Under the pieces are notes generated by a model. That model did no database searches. It was not told the DNA's origin and saw only the letters and a list, made by a program, of their open reading frames with translations. 64,000 bases of DNA from Hermodice carunculata. Taxonomy: Eukaryota > Annelida > Polychaeta > Eunicida > Amphinomidae. Made by a program: the position numbers and the translations under genes. Below, piece by piece: positions 1-13,205 of the stretch (its first letter is position 1; every line of letters begins with the position of its first letter). Location of the stretch: positions 23,115,712 through 23,179,711 of the forward strand of contig OZ026630.1 in NCBI GenBank assembly GCA_964020975.1, given 5' to 3'.

Positions 1-999
1 TGTTGTCCATAACTAGCATTGCAAGTGTATTGAAATTTCACATTCTGTATGACTGGCATTTAAAGACAATGGTTGTCTTTCCCGCTGCAAAATGCTTTGT
101 TGCTGTGTACTTGTTTTTTATGTTCTTTTGTCATTTAAAATACTGCGATCATCAGTTTCGTTATTTTCCTCTGAAAACAACAAAACAATTTTTGCATAAA
201 AAATGCACTGAAACATCCATGGATCTATTCACCGGGATTGTTAATGAACTCACATTTTTTATGGTAAAACTGAGGATTTAGGACAGCACAAAATTTGCCA
301 AGCCCTGAGACTTAAAAAAAGGGGGGGGGGGGGAAGAAGCAATTTGCAGTATTTATCATCATGCACCCAGGTCAGCTGGCTCGATTTGGGGCACGGCAGC
401 CAAACAGTAGAACACCTGATTGGTGTAATTAATGGATGTCTACTGTCTGATGTCTACATACCTGAATGACACAAAAAAGTAAGTGAACAAGTGTTTTTTT
501 AATACATTTTGTGTGCATGTGTTGTGAAATGATCATTCCTTCCCATAGCAGAGATGCAACTGCAGTCTTCCTCAGAAACTGCACAATGCTGAAAAGATAC
601 TGTGAATACCCATGCATATGTTGCTTGTATGGTGGTATGTGCATATTGTCTTTTTTTGAATTAGGAATGGTGTTGCGGTCTCATTTTAAGACAGCAGACA
701 AGATCTGTCATAAGCGAGACCACAGGGATAGCCTGATTTCCAAGATACTATGAAGAGGGGTAAATGACAATATCATATGTTTGATAAAAAGGGGTTGGGT
801 CATTGATCCAGGGACAAGACTATTTACAAGTGATGTGAAGAGCACCTCACAAGTTTAATATATGGCATTGAATCCGGTAATATTCTGAAGCAAATCTCAG
901 TTGCCATTCAGTGCATCATACAGCCAGAGAGAACACACTTGCAAGACAGGAAATAACCAAGTAAGCAAGCCAGTAAAGCATCATAGCCACACAAGTCAT
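1..999. other. Downstream of the coronin gene; no supported gene
   Basis: Short open frames only, on both strands, without a family match or codon signal. A poly-G run of 13 lies near 319-333. Nothing else is recognised. Confidence 0.4.
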
Positions 1000-1198
1000 G
1001 GATTTTTACAAAACTTTTATTCGGTCATAAGAAAATATCACAATGTAATCACCTTGGCCCAGCTTTCCGATTTTCAGTAAAACAGCCTGCATTCCATAAA
1101 AAACTCACAATTAAAAAAACTGCTGAAACAAGAGACTCGTATTGAATGTATGTACATTTTCTCATTTCATTTGCATTACTTTAATGCACCCAAGCACC
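1000..1198 (-). promoter_or_regulatory. 3' UTR and AATAAA polyadenylation signal of the coronin-2 gene
   Basis: AATAAA reads on the minus strand at 1016-1021 about 180 bases past the stop codon. Cleavage is expected within about 10-30 bases, near 990-1005. The low end given is approximate. Confidence 0.6.
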
Positions 1199-1363
1199 TC
1201 AGCCTTGATGCAAGTGGTTAGAGGGACTAGTCACCTTTAAGTTTCTGCTGCTTTCTCGACGAATCCTTGTGATAAGCATTGTCTTGGATGAAGTTTTGGA
1301 CATCTTGGGTGAAGAACGGTCACCTTTCATGGAACCAGCCGAAGACCGACTGGTTTCTGATGG
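1199..1363 (-). CDS. Probable terminal coding exon of the coronin-2 gene
   Basis: 54 codons and TGA at 1199-1201, open only in phase 0, as required. It encodes PSETSRSSAGSMKGDRSSPK then MSKTSSKTMLITRIRRESSR and NLKVTSPSNHLHQG, a basic Ser/Lys/Arg-rich tail. A perfect TACTAAC branch point lies about 30 bases before the acceptor GGATCAG. A poly(A) signal follows about 180 bases after the stop. There is no heptad coiled coil here, although vertebrate CORO2 ends in one (ENELL...EEIRRLR). Either this lineage differs, or an exon was missed. Confidence 0.65.
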   Translation of the reverse strand, partial: PSETSRSSAGSMKGDRSSPKMSKTSSKTMLITRIRRESSRNLKVTSPSNHLHQG

Positions 1364-1504
1364 CTGATCCAGGACGCAACGTAAACCATATTGTTAGTAA
1401 GTACTACATTCTTTTCGTAACAGAATCTTTACAGCACTACATAAACTTGTACTGCAGAGTAAGTTCTATCAAAGGTTAGTAGGAAAAGAAAAGTAAACTA
1501 GGAA

Positions 1505-2616
<1,112 letters not shown>

Positions 2617-2619
2617 TAA

Positions 2620-4330
2620 TAAAACAAAAGCAGTTTGTTTAATGGCAACTTCAAGTTATTGATAGAAAATAAAACATAAACCATGTAAACCTCCAATAGT
2701 TTTTACAAAATTTTGTGAAATGCACAAAAATACTTGTTAAATGTATAAAATGTTACAGAAACTTTTGGTTTTTATTGGAACAAAGTAACTGATTTGTTTT
2801 CATATATATTACAGAAGTATTTAGTGACTTTCCCTCTGAATCAATGCATCCACACCAGCACCAAGTACTGCTAACAATCACTAGGATGCAGAACAATCCA
2901 CAAAGGATCATACACTTTAACGTACCAGTGGATGAAAATTTGCACCGGACCCTGATCAGTAAGAACTTCAGTACCTGGTCCCCATGCTCCCTACACAAAT
3001 GCAGTGTTACAAAGCCATATACGGCTTTGAATCATCGAACATGCAAGATATCACAACACTCCATATTGTACAGGTAAAACCTTGTGCAATACATTACTTG
3101 AAACATTGTCCAACTACAACCACTTACACTGGTACTGTTGCCAACATTTCTCAGTGCAAAGGAAGAACCATTCCAAGTGAATACTACCGTGTCCCTGGAG
3201 CTGGTATTTGCATGCAAGGCTTAACTTTATATGCAACCAAAGTCTACAGGGAATGAATGGAGTGACAACCCAATAAACAGAAGTTGTCATGGGCAAAAAG
3301 CCTCACATCAAAGCCAAAGAGTGACAACATTCTTGCTAAAAATTTTCCTGAACTCCTTTTAGTCACTGACTTAAATAATTTAATAATGACAATTGAACAC
3401 AGTTATTTCATCAAACTTTTGAACTTTACAACTGAGCCAGAGTCAAGGTACTTGTAAATTTTGACATAAGTATCCATTTAACATATTTCTGTGATCCAAG
3501 CTATCAAGGTCAAGAAAATGGTGTCTTCAGTTTGAAATGTATTGATCCCATTGACAGAACATTCTATATACTTTACAATTACATGTATTTAGAAAATCAG
3601 TGATCCAACAGTTATCACAAGTGACACACCATGGACTTCACAAGTTTTGCACCATATCAATATGAAATAGAAAGTTCAGGGCCTGGTTTTCAGCAAAAAA
3701 CCTAGAGAGACTCAAAGTCTATCAGCTTTGTCACCCTTCAGTGTCATACAATCAAATGCAAGATCCACCCTTTTGCCAACCTCAGTATATCATAAGTCAT
3801 AGAAGTCTAAAAATGTCAGACCAGGTGGAAGGAATGACATCAAGTCCCAGCACTTCCTTTCCAATATTTTAAGACTGTTTGGGCTTGGTAGGCAGGGAGT
3901 AAGAACATAAATGGGAAGACAGGCACCTGGGAAGTATGAGGATTACCAAGCTCTTTCAACTTTTCTCTGCAATGAACATTCATTAGCTGAAGTCCTGTAT
4001 AGACATTCAGTAATTTGGTGTTTAATGTAGTCCATGCAGTGAGCGTAAACTCAGAATATCACCAAGATCATAACCACAAAATTCCCACTGAAGCTCAAAG
4101 TTAATTAACTGGAATGTAGGAGTCCAGGAACCTGGATAAATTCATTGGCTTGGATACTGTACATTTTCATACCCATATCAGAGTCTTTTCTATGTTTATG
4201 TTTTTGGTGTCAAGTTCCCAGTAAATAATTATTTTGGTTACATGCATATTTATAACTTCAAACTCTGCTTCAAGGTTAAAAAAAAAAAAAAAAAAAACAG
4301 GAAAAAAAAAAAAGAAAGAAAAAAGTTTCA
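2620..4330. other. Coronin intron 10, mostly unrecognised
   Basis: Apart from the plus-strand exon-like frame, I see only AT-rich sequence and an A-rich tract at 4279-4324. No clear repeat boundaries are visible. Confidence 0.5.
2815..3073 (+). CDS. Unrecognised exon-like frame on the plus strand
   Basis: An acceptor (TATATATTACAG) and a donor (TACAG|GTAAAA) bound 259 bp that stay open in one frame. They encode VFSDFPSESMHPHQHQVLLT, then a stretch with RIIHFNVPVDENLHRTL and FSTWSPCSLHKCSVTK, ending in a RTC motif. The WSPC...C...RTC order faintly recalls a thrombospondin type 1 repeat, as in ADAMTS-like proteins, but a CSxTCG core is absent. No partner exons were found nearby. It may be a real exon, a captured fragment or chance. 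Confidence 0.28.
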
Positions 4331-4456
4331 TTTTGAGAAAAGTTCTTTCAAATCTAATGTTAATGAATCTCTGATATTGATATTTGCAAAGTCACTTTTA
4401 CCCGCCAGCCCATAAGTAAATGCATAAGAAATGCAGGAAAATGAATCCTGAGCCAC

Positions 4457-4555
4457 CTTGCGAATGTGACTGTGATCCCTCTCCATCAACCCGCTGACTT
4501 TTCTCTGAAGTGTCTTTGTGCTTATGACTTTGACTGAAGTCACAACAGCACCATC
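4457..4555 (-). CDS. Probable coronin-2 exon 10 (candidate), unique region
   Basis: 99 bp, 33 codons, with phase 0 at both ends, which fits between exon 9 and the terminal exon. It encodes DGAVVTSVKVISTKTLQRKV then SGLMERDHSHIRK. A good pyrimidine-rich acceptor (TTCTTCTTGCCTAG) precedes it. The donor GTGGCT is weak, and the open frame runs on to about 4331. There is no sequence match I can name, which is expected because the unique region of coronins varies. The call rests on position, strand, phase and acceptor. It could instead be a chance frame. Confidence 0.45.
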
Positions 4556-5488
4556 CTAGGCAAGAAGAAATGTATGACAGTGTGTGTAAAAAATAAAGCC
4601 GAATATGCAGTGAAAGATTTTAAGGCTTTCATAAATGGTGGGAGCTACTTCCAACACTGCACAACCAATATATAAATATATGTATTTGTGTGTACATGTA
4701 CTGTATTGGGTAAATTAAAGTAGGCTGGTGGTATGTGATGGTGGGCAGGGCTGCATTGGGTTAAATCAACATTAGCACAACATATGGGCCATGTGGTGAC
4801 ACCCAGGGTGGAAATATGACAGCAAAATACTCCCAAGGTGGAGTCACTTGCCACCTTATATAATGATACACTGGGACTCAATCAAGAGGACCATGGTGAA
4901 TGGAACCTTTGGTTGAAGCATGCAGGTTTCATATCTTGGAATGTAGCAAGGGGTCAAGAATTTTCTTGTGCATGGCAATAGAGCAAGAAAATGAGGGTCA
5001 AGTGCATGGATTTTTAAAATTATTTTCAGTCATTATGAAACTGTTTTTGGTTGGTTACTAGGATACAGACATAGCATGTTTTATTTACATGAGTTGTAAA
5101 GTTACATATCCTGCAGTGTCTGACATGGAAAAAATTATTGAAGTGATTATATCTATCTGAGGATTTCATATCCAAATCTGTTTTATGTTTCATTGGCAAA
5201 ACACTTCGGGAAATGTATTTTTCAGAAGTTTTGATCTGTGCATTTTCTTACAATAAGCTTGAAAGAGAATATTTGTATTCTACATGCAGGTTTTCTCTTT
5301 CCTATATAAGCACTTCATTAAATTGGAATACTGTCAACCCAGTATGAAATTTGGTAACAATGCGCGAATTATAATGTAGGTGCACACGTGTTACCTCCAT
5401 AATCAACATATATCCAGCATGCATTTTGGACATAACAAAGTGAATGGTGGCTGCTTCTGTTACATTAGACTGGTTTGTGACTGCGTAC

Positions 5489-5602
5489 CTTTAGAGATAT
5501 GAGGATGGGTTCCCTATTCTGTCCACTCAGCCACTCAGCTCCTGTCAGTGATGGGGTGCTGCTCGATGTGGGTGGGAATATGTCATCTTGGAACATTTCA
5601 GA
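5489..5602 (-). CDS. CORO2: Coronin-2 exon 9, post-propeller extension
   Basis: 38 codons, phase 0. It encodes SEMFQDDIFPPTSSSTPSLT then GAEWLSGQNREPILISLK. This is the coronin-conserved segment after the propeller (F/YQ-D-(I/L)YPPT, L-A-EWLSG-NR-PIL-SL), packed against the propeller in known structures. It is too short and of the wrong phase to be found by frame length alone. The splice sites are CTTCAG and GTACGC. Confidence 0.93.
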
Positions 5603-6585
5603 CTGAAGCAGAAAAATTTACCAGTCATGAACAGGGCACATCATTGCAGGTACACAAGGTGAAGAACTGTGCCATTTTTGCTAATATCACACAAGAAACT
5701 TCTACTGTATCATCTCCCTACTCCTTCAGACTTCCTGACTGTCAACTTAATCATGACTAGGTAGAAAGTGGACAATAAACAATTCCTTTGTTTACAGTGG
5801 AAAGGGTGGTAGTTTAACTTGAGCAAATGATGGACAATGCACATCTAAATTGAAATCCCAATGATGCTTATTTCCTGTACCATCATATAACAGTTCACTT
5901 CTGTCAAATTAAAATCACTGAGAGTTGGTCATTAAGAAAATATGAGTTATGACATTATGAAAACTGGTGTACATATAAGTGAAACAAAGAAGACAATTTT
6001 ACAGACTCCTTGGCATCAATTAATGCTAATCTGAGTTATGACATCAGCTAAAACTCTCCCCCCCCCCCCCCCCCAACCCAGAATACCTAAGTCAGGCAAT
6101 CTAACCTGAGGTGAAAGATCAAGCTGAAACAACTTACTCCAACAAGTATATAATGATCGATAAATCTGATACACAGACCTGACCAACCTTGACAACCAAA
6201 AAAGTGAAAAATATGACCCCAAAAAGTGTACAATTGGCTGAGAAAATGTAATATATTCATTTTATGCTTTATGACAGTTATTACCAACTGGACATGAGTC
6301 TTTATGTGTCCTAAATTACATTTACATGTATTGAAAAATGTTTTAAAAAGTACCCACAGGATTTTTGCTTCGCAAATCAATCAAAATGAAAAACCTATAG
6401 CAAGAAACTCCACTAAAAATGTCTATAGGCATTACAACACTGTATTATTGGTAAGCATTTCACTTATAATTTGTTCATTTTATTGCAATATACCTGTATT
6501 TTTGTGCCTGAAAGCGTGTATTGTTGAGAGAAAAAAACTTACAAATTTTCCATTCAAACTTACAGGTGTACAATACAGCTAAAAA

Positions 6586-8520
6586 GTGGATACTGTAAGA
6601 CTAAATCTTACGAGTTGGCAACTATCAAACACAGATCATTATAGGAAAGTGGCAGCAATCTCACATTTATCAAGCACCACAGAACTTATCAGGTTGCTAT
6701 GTCTTGTCCTAACATGTAACAATTTTGAATTCAATAGAGAACATTACCTCCAGATAAATAGCACTTCCATGGGAACTAAAGCAGTGCCCTCATTTGCCAA
6801 TATCTTCATGGCAGACTTGGAAGAGACGCACCTACTTATTATTATAAAGCACACTCTCCTCACACTAGGTGTGTGGTTTTATAGATGATATTTTCTGCAT
6901 CTGGACATACTGAAGTACAGATTTACAAGAATTCATGACATACTTGAATTCTTGCCATCCTATCATCAAATTTACTTGTCAATATTCACAAACACAAGTC
7001 AATTTTCTGGACACAACTATAAAATTTGATGCAGAACACAGAGCATAGTCCACAACACTATATGTTAAACCAACAGACATGCACATGTACCTACATTTCA
7101 GGTCTGCACACCCGAGACATTCCTAATCAGGTGCCTGTCTAGTCAACTACTGCAGGTTAAGCAAATCTGCAGCAAAGAATCTGGCTATGAAGAGAATGCA
7201 CAAAAAATTCTCCACTACCACAAACTTATGCTAAGATCGGCGAGAGGAGTCAAAAAACAAAGTTGACTCCCAAGATAGAGCCATACTGTTGACTCCTAAA
7301 CTGAATGAAGACACCAGTGACCAAGAAAACTTCTTCTTAGTCACGACATACAACCAGCACTTCCACCACTGAGAGATATTATTTCCAAACATTGGAATAT
7401 ACTAGAAGCCTCTCGAAATGCAGAAGCTTTTAAAGACAAACGGGTATTCCCAGGGAATCCCCATTCTGGAGCCAGTACAGCCAATGGGAACCAGATTTTT
7501 TTTTGATGCACGTACCATTGTATTGCAAAATTTGGAGGCTTGGCACCATGCAGAAGGAATTGTCAACAAGGATGTAGTAGTACAGTGCTCCTCTTTATAA
7601 CGCTGGTGTTGGGGTCCACATGGTATACCGTGTTATAGCAAAACTGCCTTATAACAGAGGGACTTTTAACATAGAAGTAATGGGGAAACTATTTCAGTAG
7701 GAGCCATGGTACCTACCGTGTTATATCGGAAACCACCTTGTAATGAGTGGTGTTATCAAGAGGGAGCACTGTAGTAGGTTTCAAAAGAACCAAGAACCTT
7801 CAAGACATACTTGTTCACTCCAGAACCAAGTACCCAACCATGAGTCCAAAGAATCCAGCCATTTCTGGGACTAAACACAAACATTTGCAGTTGCAAGAAC
7901 TGCAAGTACTATGACCAACTAAATGATTCTGGCCGAGTGGTCAGTTCACAAACAGGGTGAACTTACAAAGTCCCCATAGCAGGACGCTGCAAAAACTCCA
8001 ACTTGGCATATCTTTTGACATGTAATACATGCAAGAAATAATATGTGGACCAGACACTATGCCCCCTGTGCAACAGATTGCGAGAGCATTACAGTGACAT
8101 TAGTAATGGTGACATCACGCAACCTTTGGGTAGACAATTTGCCTGAAGTGACCATGGGGACTGAATCTCGGAGTCCAAGTACTAGAGTACATCCCAACCC
8201 CTCCCGACCTAGAACTTCATTAGTCAATTTCTTTAAGGAGGCTTGGGGACACATGGTTACCAAACAGTACATGTCACCTGTGAGGCACATGAGATCTATA
8301 ATGATGTGAAGAATCCATATTTTCACATCATACTAACACGTCAACCTGGTGGTTAGACCGGTGGATCAGCCTTAATGCAGGAACCTTAATTTTTACGGGA
8401 CATTGCTCAATGGTCCTTGTCAACATTACTCCCTGCTATATAAGCAGCGTAATTAATGGTGTTTTCATTTCACTCCCTAATGAGCTCAGGATCAAGAGTG
8501 AAACTTGTCGGAGTCAATTT
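6586..8520 (+). mobile_element. Penelope-like retroelement copy A, decayed
   Basis: The plus strand carries pieces of a Penelope-like protein: [19 protein letters not shown] and [10 protein letters not shown] from the reverse transcriptase at 6721-6840, and a GIY-YIG endonuclease segment near 7995-8150 (LLTCNTCKK, then a Q-x-L-R-x-x-x-H-Y-S-D pattern and QPLGRQFA). The order is that of GIY-YIG Penelope-like elements. It is broken in many places, so it is an old copy. A MITE is inserted at 7581-7773. The ends are approximate. Confidence 0.75.
7581..7773. mobile_element. MITE with TACAGTGCTCC inverted ends, inserted in the Penelope copy
   Basis: The left end TACAGTGCTCCTCTTTATAA and the right end, read as its complement, TACAGTGCTCCCTCTTGATA form an imperfect terminal inverted repeat. 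It is 193 bp, non-coding, with inner matches GTTATA. The TA at its ends suggests a mariner/Tc1-type integration. It lies inside Penelope-like copy A and is therefore younger. Confidence 0.75.
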
Positions 8521-9895
8521 TATTCACTATTCTAGTTTTGACTGGTACTGGCCTTGCCTAGTCTTACCAACTCAATATCATGGGGAAGTGAGCTCAATTG
8601 ATCACTCTTAGGCTAAAAGTTTTATTGTCACAGCTCCCCTCATGATTATATTTACATGTACATATGTATAGTACACTCAAATTGCCCAAGTTGTGACAGT
8701 CTTATGGAAACACCAGAATTATTTATGTGACTCCACACATTCCACAGCCCCTATTTTGATAGAGCCTCCACTGTAATATCATTACAGTGACTTAACAAGC
8801 CCAAGCATAGCCAGCACCCACTGACCTCAGTGAGGCCACAGTGGGTTTTCAACCAATGAAAAGCCAGCAGATTGAAATTTCTGTGAATCAAGTTTTATCG
8901 TGGAAACCAACCCATAAATCCACTGGGCAGACCGCAACTATGTCATCACAATGCACCATGTATGCTAGCGGGCGGAATTGTCACCCCATGACATATAAAT
9001 GGGCCCCTCACAGTGTTCCCAACAGTTCCTGATAAGATGCAGTTGCAACATAAATAGTCAAATGATTCGTCTTCCACTGTACACCAGCCACAGTGGCCAC
9101 TTGCCCTGTTATAGTCATCGTCTAAAACTGCTTAATCTATAATTGCACAAAGAAAACTATTCATCGCCTCCTGTCCATCAACCCTAAGCTCAGTTATGAC
9201 ATCATCCAAAACTACTTAACATATAGTTTGACACAAAGGAGGCTATTTTACAGCTTCCTTGGTGTCCATTAGTGCTAATTTGTGTTATTGTATTTGTGTC
9301 TTTTTGCCCAGAACCACTTCCTAGTAGTCAATATCCTATTCAGCAGTTCGAACTCTTTACTCTCCATAAGCTAACCTGTCCCTGTCTAACCTTATGACAC
9401 CTTTTAAAATTGATCAACATGTGATAAAAAGGAAGTTATTTAATAGCCTCTTTGGCATTAAGTAAATGCTACAGTACTTGGTTTGAACAAATTTTATTTC
9501 TATTCTTTTTTTTTTCTGTAACAGGCTGCAAAGGAGAGGTATATCTCCTCAACAATCCCAGGCTCCACCCAGCGAGGTGAGGCGCTGAAATCAGAGGACA
9601 AACAACCCAAGCACTTACAACTCGCAACAATCACGTCAACAACAGAACAACTGTTCAACTTTCAAGCGGAGATTCAACTCCCACAGCAGATCACCCAGGC
9701 CATGAGGCCAACCTGCTCATCAAAACCATGGAACAGACAACAATGTTCACCACGTCACAACAGGTGAGGCATCAACCTTACTGACAGCCAAACAGAGACA
9801 TTGGCATCCCTGTTCAGCACACCAACCAAATCCAATCGCCAACGCAGGGGGAGAGGCCAGGACAAAAGGCCCTATTATGGCCCGCAACAGCGAAG
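8520..9895. other. Intron 8 spacer with a GC-richer segment at 9525-9895
   Basis: 8520-9525 shows no supported gene. 9525-9895 is rich in CAA/CAG and Arg/Gln codons (a frame gives KSNRQRRGRGQDKRPYYG). It ends just where the LINE reading frame begins. It could be the 5' region of the Penelope-like element that continues after the LINE, but I cannot prove it. Confidence 0.3.
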
Positions 9896-11395
9896 ACAAT
9901 AAATGTTCAACATGTTTCATGAATTCCTTGACACTGGGAAACTACCAATAAGCATATTTATTGATTTATCAAAAGCCTTCGACACTTTAAACCATCAGAT
10001 TCTCATCGAAAAATTAGCGTACTATGGCATAACTGGCATTACTTTAAATTGGTTTCGTAGTTACCTTACAAATAGAACTCAGTATGTTCAGGTTGATGAT
10101 GTCTGTTCTCAGCATCTTCATATAACCACAGGTGTCCCACAAGGATCAATACTCGGCCCTCTCCTATTCATAATTTACACTAACGACATGCATTTTGCCT
10201 CATTAAAATTTGATTCAATCCTCTATGCAGATGACACCACATTACTCAACTCCTTATGTTCCTTCACTTTCCCTTCTGGAAACAATATACATGCACAAAA
10301 TGCATCAGACAATATCAATGTTGAACTAAATAAAGTGTATGACTGGCTAGCTGCAAACAAATTATCCTTAAATATAAGGAAAACAAAGTTCATGATTTTT
10401 CATTTTCCCCAACGAAAGCTGGATTTTGGTTTAACCTTAAAGATTGACAACACTCCAATTTCTAAGACAGAAGAATTTGACTTTTTGGGTTTACGAATTC
10501 AAGAAAACCTAAAGTGGGATGCTCATGTAAGTAAAATAGGAAACAAACTTGCTAAAGTAAATGGGATCTTGAAGAAAATCAACAAATTTGTACCAAAAAG
10601 TGGCCTTTTGCATATTTATAATTCACTGTTTTTATCACATTTAAACTATGGTATTCTTGTATGGGGATTTTCATATGAGCGTATTTCTATGCTTCAAAAA
10701 AAGGCTATCCGCACAATTTGTAATGCTAATTATAATGCACATACCGCCCCGCTTTTTAAGCAGCTAAATCTATTAAAAATAGAGGATTTGAGAAAGTTGA
10801 AAGCACTGAAATTTTACTACAAATATTCACATGACGAACTTCCTTATTATTTCAAAGGCATGTATCAAGTTAAACAACCCACTCATACCTATTACTTTCG
10901 TACCAGAGTCGTGCCTCCCCTCACAATACCCAACAAAACCAGATCAAAAGATTGCATTAGATACTACATCCCAAGTTTACTTCTTATTACACCTCCCTGT
11001 ATAACTGATAAAATTTATTCCCATTCATACCACGGTTTTTCTAGTTATATAAAAAAAATCTACATAAATGAATACCAAGAGTTCTGTACCCTGCCAGATT
11101 GTTTTGTATGTAACAGATAATAGAATGTATTGTATTTATTTTTCCTCATCATCCAAAGTTTTGACTGCCCAGTGATTGTTTATTTCAGTTGAGCAATCCA
11201 TGTGCAAGATGCTGTAAATTAGTTACCCGTTAAAGGTGGCCCCAGCGATAGCGGATCTCAATCCTTAGCTGGGTCATCCTGACAAGACTTCTCATAAGCT
11301 TTTGTTATTAATGAATGTACAGTACTGATGTTAATTTTCTTGTATTTTGATTCCTCATTGTCAAATAAAACGTTTCTGAGTTCTGTTTCAAACAA
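9895..11395 (+). mobile_element. 5'-truncated LINE (non-LTR retrotransposon)
   Basis: It consists of the reverse transcriptase frame at 9903-11120 plus a 3' untranslated tail of about 270 bp with an AATAAA-like sequence (CAAATAAAACG near 11360). There is no endonuclease region, so the copy is 5'-truncated, as is usual for target-primed insertions. The junction at about 9895 is sharp in composition. It lies between possible Penelope-like 5' sequence and the second Penelope-like element. Confidence 0.8.
9903..11120 (+). CDS. LINE reverse transcriptase, C-terminal two-thirds, frame fully open
   Basis: 405 residues without a stop. Motif A is FIDLSKAFDTLNH (residues 19-31), the following block is GVPQGSILGPLLFI (77-90), and the catalytic motif C is YADD (108-111). 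Next come DWLAANKLSLN, K-K-FMIF, and a C-terminal region ending CTLPDCFVCNR. This is the jockey/CR1-superclade type of reverse transcriptase with its thumb. The finger domain and the apurinic-type endonuclease are missing, because the copy begins at residue M just before motif A. All catalytic Asp residues are present, and the lack of stops indicates a recent copy. The initiating Met given is only the first in the open frame and is unlikely to be a true start. Confidence 0.9.
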   Translation: MFNMFHEFLDTGKLPISIFIDLSKAFDTLNHQILIEKLAYYGITGITLNWFRSYLTNRTQYVQVDDVCSQHLHITTGVPQGSILGPLLFIIYTNDMHFASLKFDSILYADDTTLLNSLCSFTFPSGNNIHAQNASDNINVELNKVYDWLAANKLSLNIRKTKFMIFHFPQRKLDFGLTLKIDNTPISKTEEFDFLGLRIQENLKWDAHVSKIGNKLAKVNGILKKINKFVPKSGLLHIYNSLFLSHLNYGILVWGFSYERISMLQKKAIRTICNANYNAHTAPLFKQLNLLKIEDLRKLKALKFYYKYSHDELPYYFKGMYQVKQPTHTYYFRTRVVPPLTIPNKTRSKDCIRYYIPSLLLITPPCITDKIYSHSYHGFSSYIKKIYINEYQEFCTLPDCFVCNR

Positions 11396-13205
11396 GATGA
11401 ATTACACCAGTTCCTGTTCAATTTTTGAAGTTGCTTCTTTTTCATTTGAATATTGAACACTCTTCAAGGGAATTTTGACCTTTCTGAATTGAATATCTGT
11501 GTTTTCAAGGACAATACTAAAGACAGAGCAGTGTCAATACCAGACACTCCCTAAGTGAACAACAATGGGAAAATTTTCCCACCAAGTTCTGCCAAAGTGG
11601 ATCAAAATGGACCCACCCTACTTCACCTTACAGCCCAGAGTAAGGTAAGTAAAGTCCTTTCTTTTTGCATCCAAAGCAGACCCAAGCTGCATATTTGTCT
11701 ACTCCGGTGGGGTCTGCCCTTCTTTGACAAGGTCACTGTTTGATTGTTGGAAAAGAGACTCAGTCGTTAGTTGGCTGAGTATGATTGCTATGGTGACAGG
11801 CTTCAGTACACTAGGTACCAGAGGCTGCTACTGGTCTTGGTGATAATGATGAACTTCCTGATTGGTCTCTCAGTCCAAGGGGAGGGTCAAAGTATAATTT
11901 TGTTTCCCTTACTATGAATAACTTGTGTCAAAGAAGGGCAGACCAAGTGTAGTAACACGGGACTTGGTCTGCTTTGCAGGCAACCTTTCTTTCAACTCTG
12001 TCAGTCATGATAGAGTTGAATACATCCACCCTCCAGATTTGAACAGTAATCAGTCAAACAACAATACAGAGGATAATACACATACACTTATTCCAAATAA
12101 CCTTGTAGTTAACCTCTCTAACCAATACTTTCTCTGAAGCTCAGAAAAGTGTACTCAGCAAAGATTTATCTTTCTGCCCTACACCAAGGGAACCAAACAT
12201 GGCTGAGATCAACAGAGATCTAGAAAGTTTTTCAGATCAATGAAACTCAAGGTTTCCTTTGATAGGAACTAAATAGATCCCAACCTAAGTTCAGAACCAG
12301 ATGATGACCAAAATATAGACCAAAGTGATGTCAAAGTGAATAGGGAGGTATCTACCCCCTTTCACCTTAAGTCCTTCAAACCCCAAAGACATTTCACTCC
12401 AATGATTTAGAGTTAGGTGACCCTCGCCTGGTAGCATTTTGCAGGACTGTCAAACATGAGGTGGCAAAATACCCTCCCCCCCCTCCCCCCTGAACACCAA
12501 AACAAGATAATTTGAGCCTGGAAGAAAGACAGGGTTCAAAACAGTTAAAGAATAACCCTGACATAGTGATTAAACAGGCTGATAAGGGCTCAGCTATATC
12601 AATCATGAATACTCCTGATTATACAACAGAACCCAAACAGTTATTATCCCACATAATCACTACAAACCAGTTCCATGCAACTTAACAGACAAACACAACC
12701 AAAAGGTGAAAACCCTGTTACAGGAACCAGTTGACAACAATTCTATCACATATATGTTCTAATATCTATATGTAGAAGAACCAGGAGTTCCATGCTACTA
12801 TCTACTAGCCAAAATACACAAAGGCGTGTTTCCCCCCACCCCCGACAGACCGATTCTGAGTGCAAATGATTGCCCAACAGCAAAAATACCAGACTAAGTG
12901 AATTTTGTCTACCACCATTGGTGTCAAAAATCGCAAGCTACATTGAGGACACAAATGATTTTATAAATAAATAAAAGTGATTACCAACACAACTAGCAAA
13001 TACCTTGCTAGTTACACTTGATGTCAGCTAACTGTACACAATACACCCATAAGGGAAGGCTTACGGTCTGTAACCAGAAACCTGCTACACAGTAGATCCA
13101 CAGATGAAAAACCAAGAGTAAGAGAAATAATCTCTACTGAGACTGGTACTATATTGCAATAACTTTGAATTCAATGGTGAACACTTCCAAATAAGTGGAA
13201 AAGCC

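Noticed and set aside
3880-3945. Small minus-strand exon (RKVERA) after a TTGCAG acceptor
   Set aside because: About 20 bp with no similarity. Such small exons cannot be supported by sequence alone.
4331-4456. Extension of the candidate coronin exon 10 to the stop near 4331 or to the donor GTAAAA
   Set aside because: The stop would make a second terminal exon, and the GTAAAA donor leaves phase 1, which does not fit the last exon. The shorter exon fits both neighbours.
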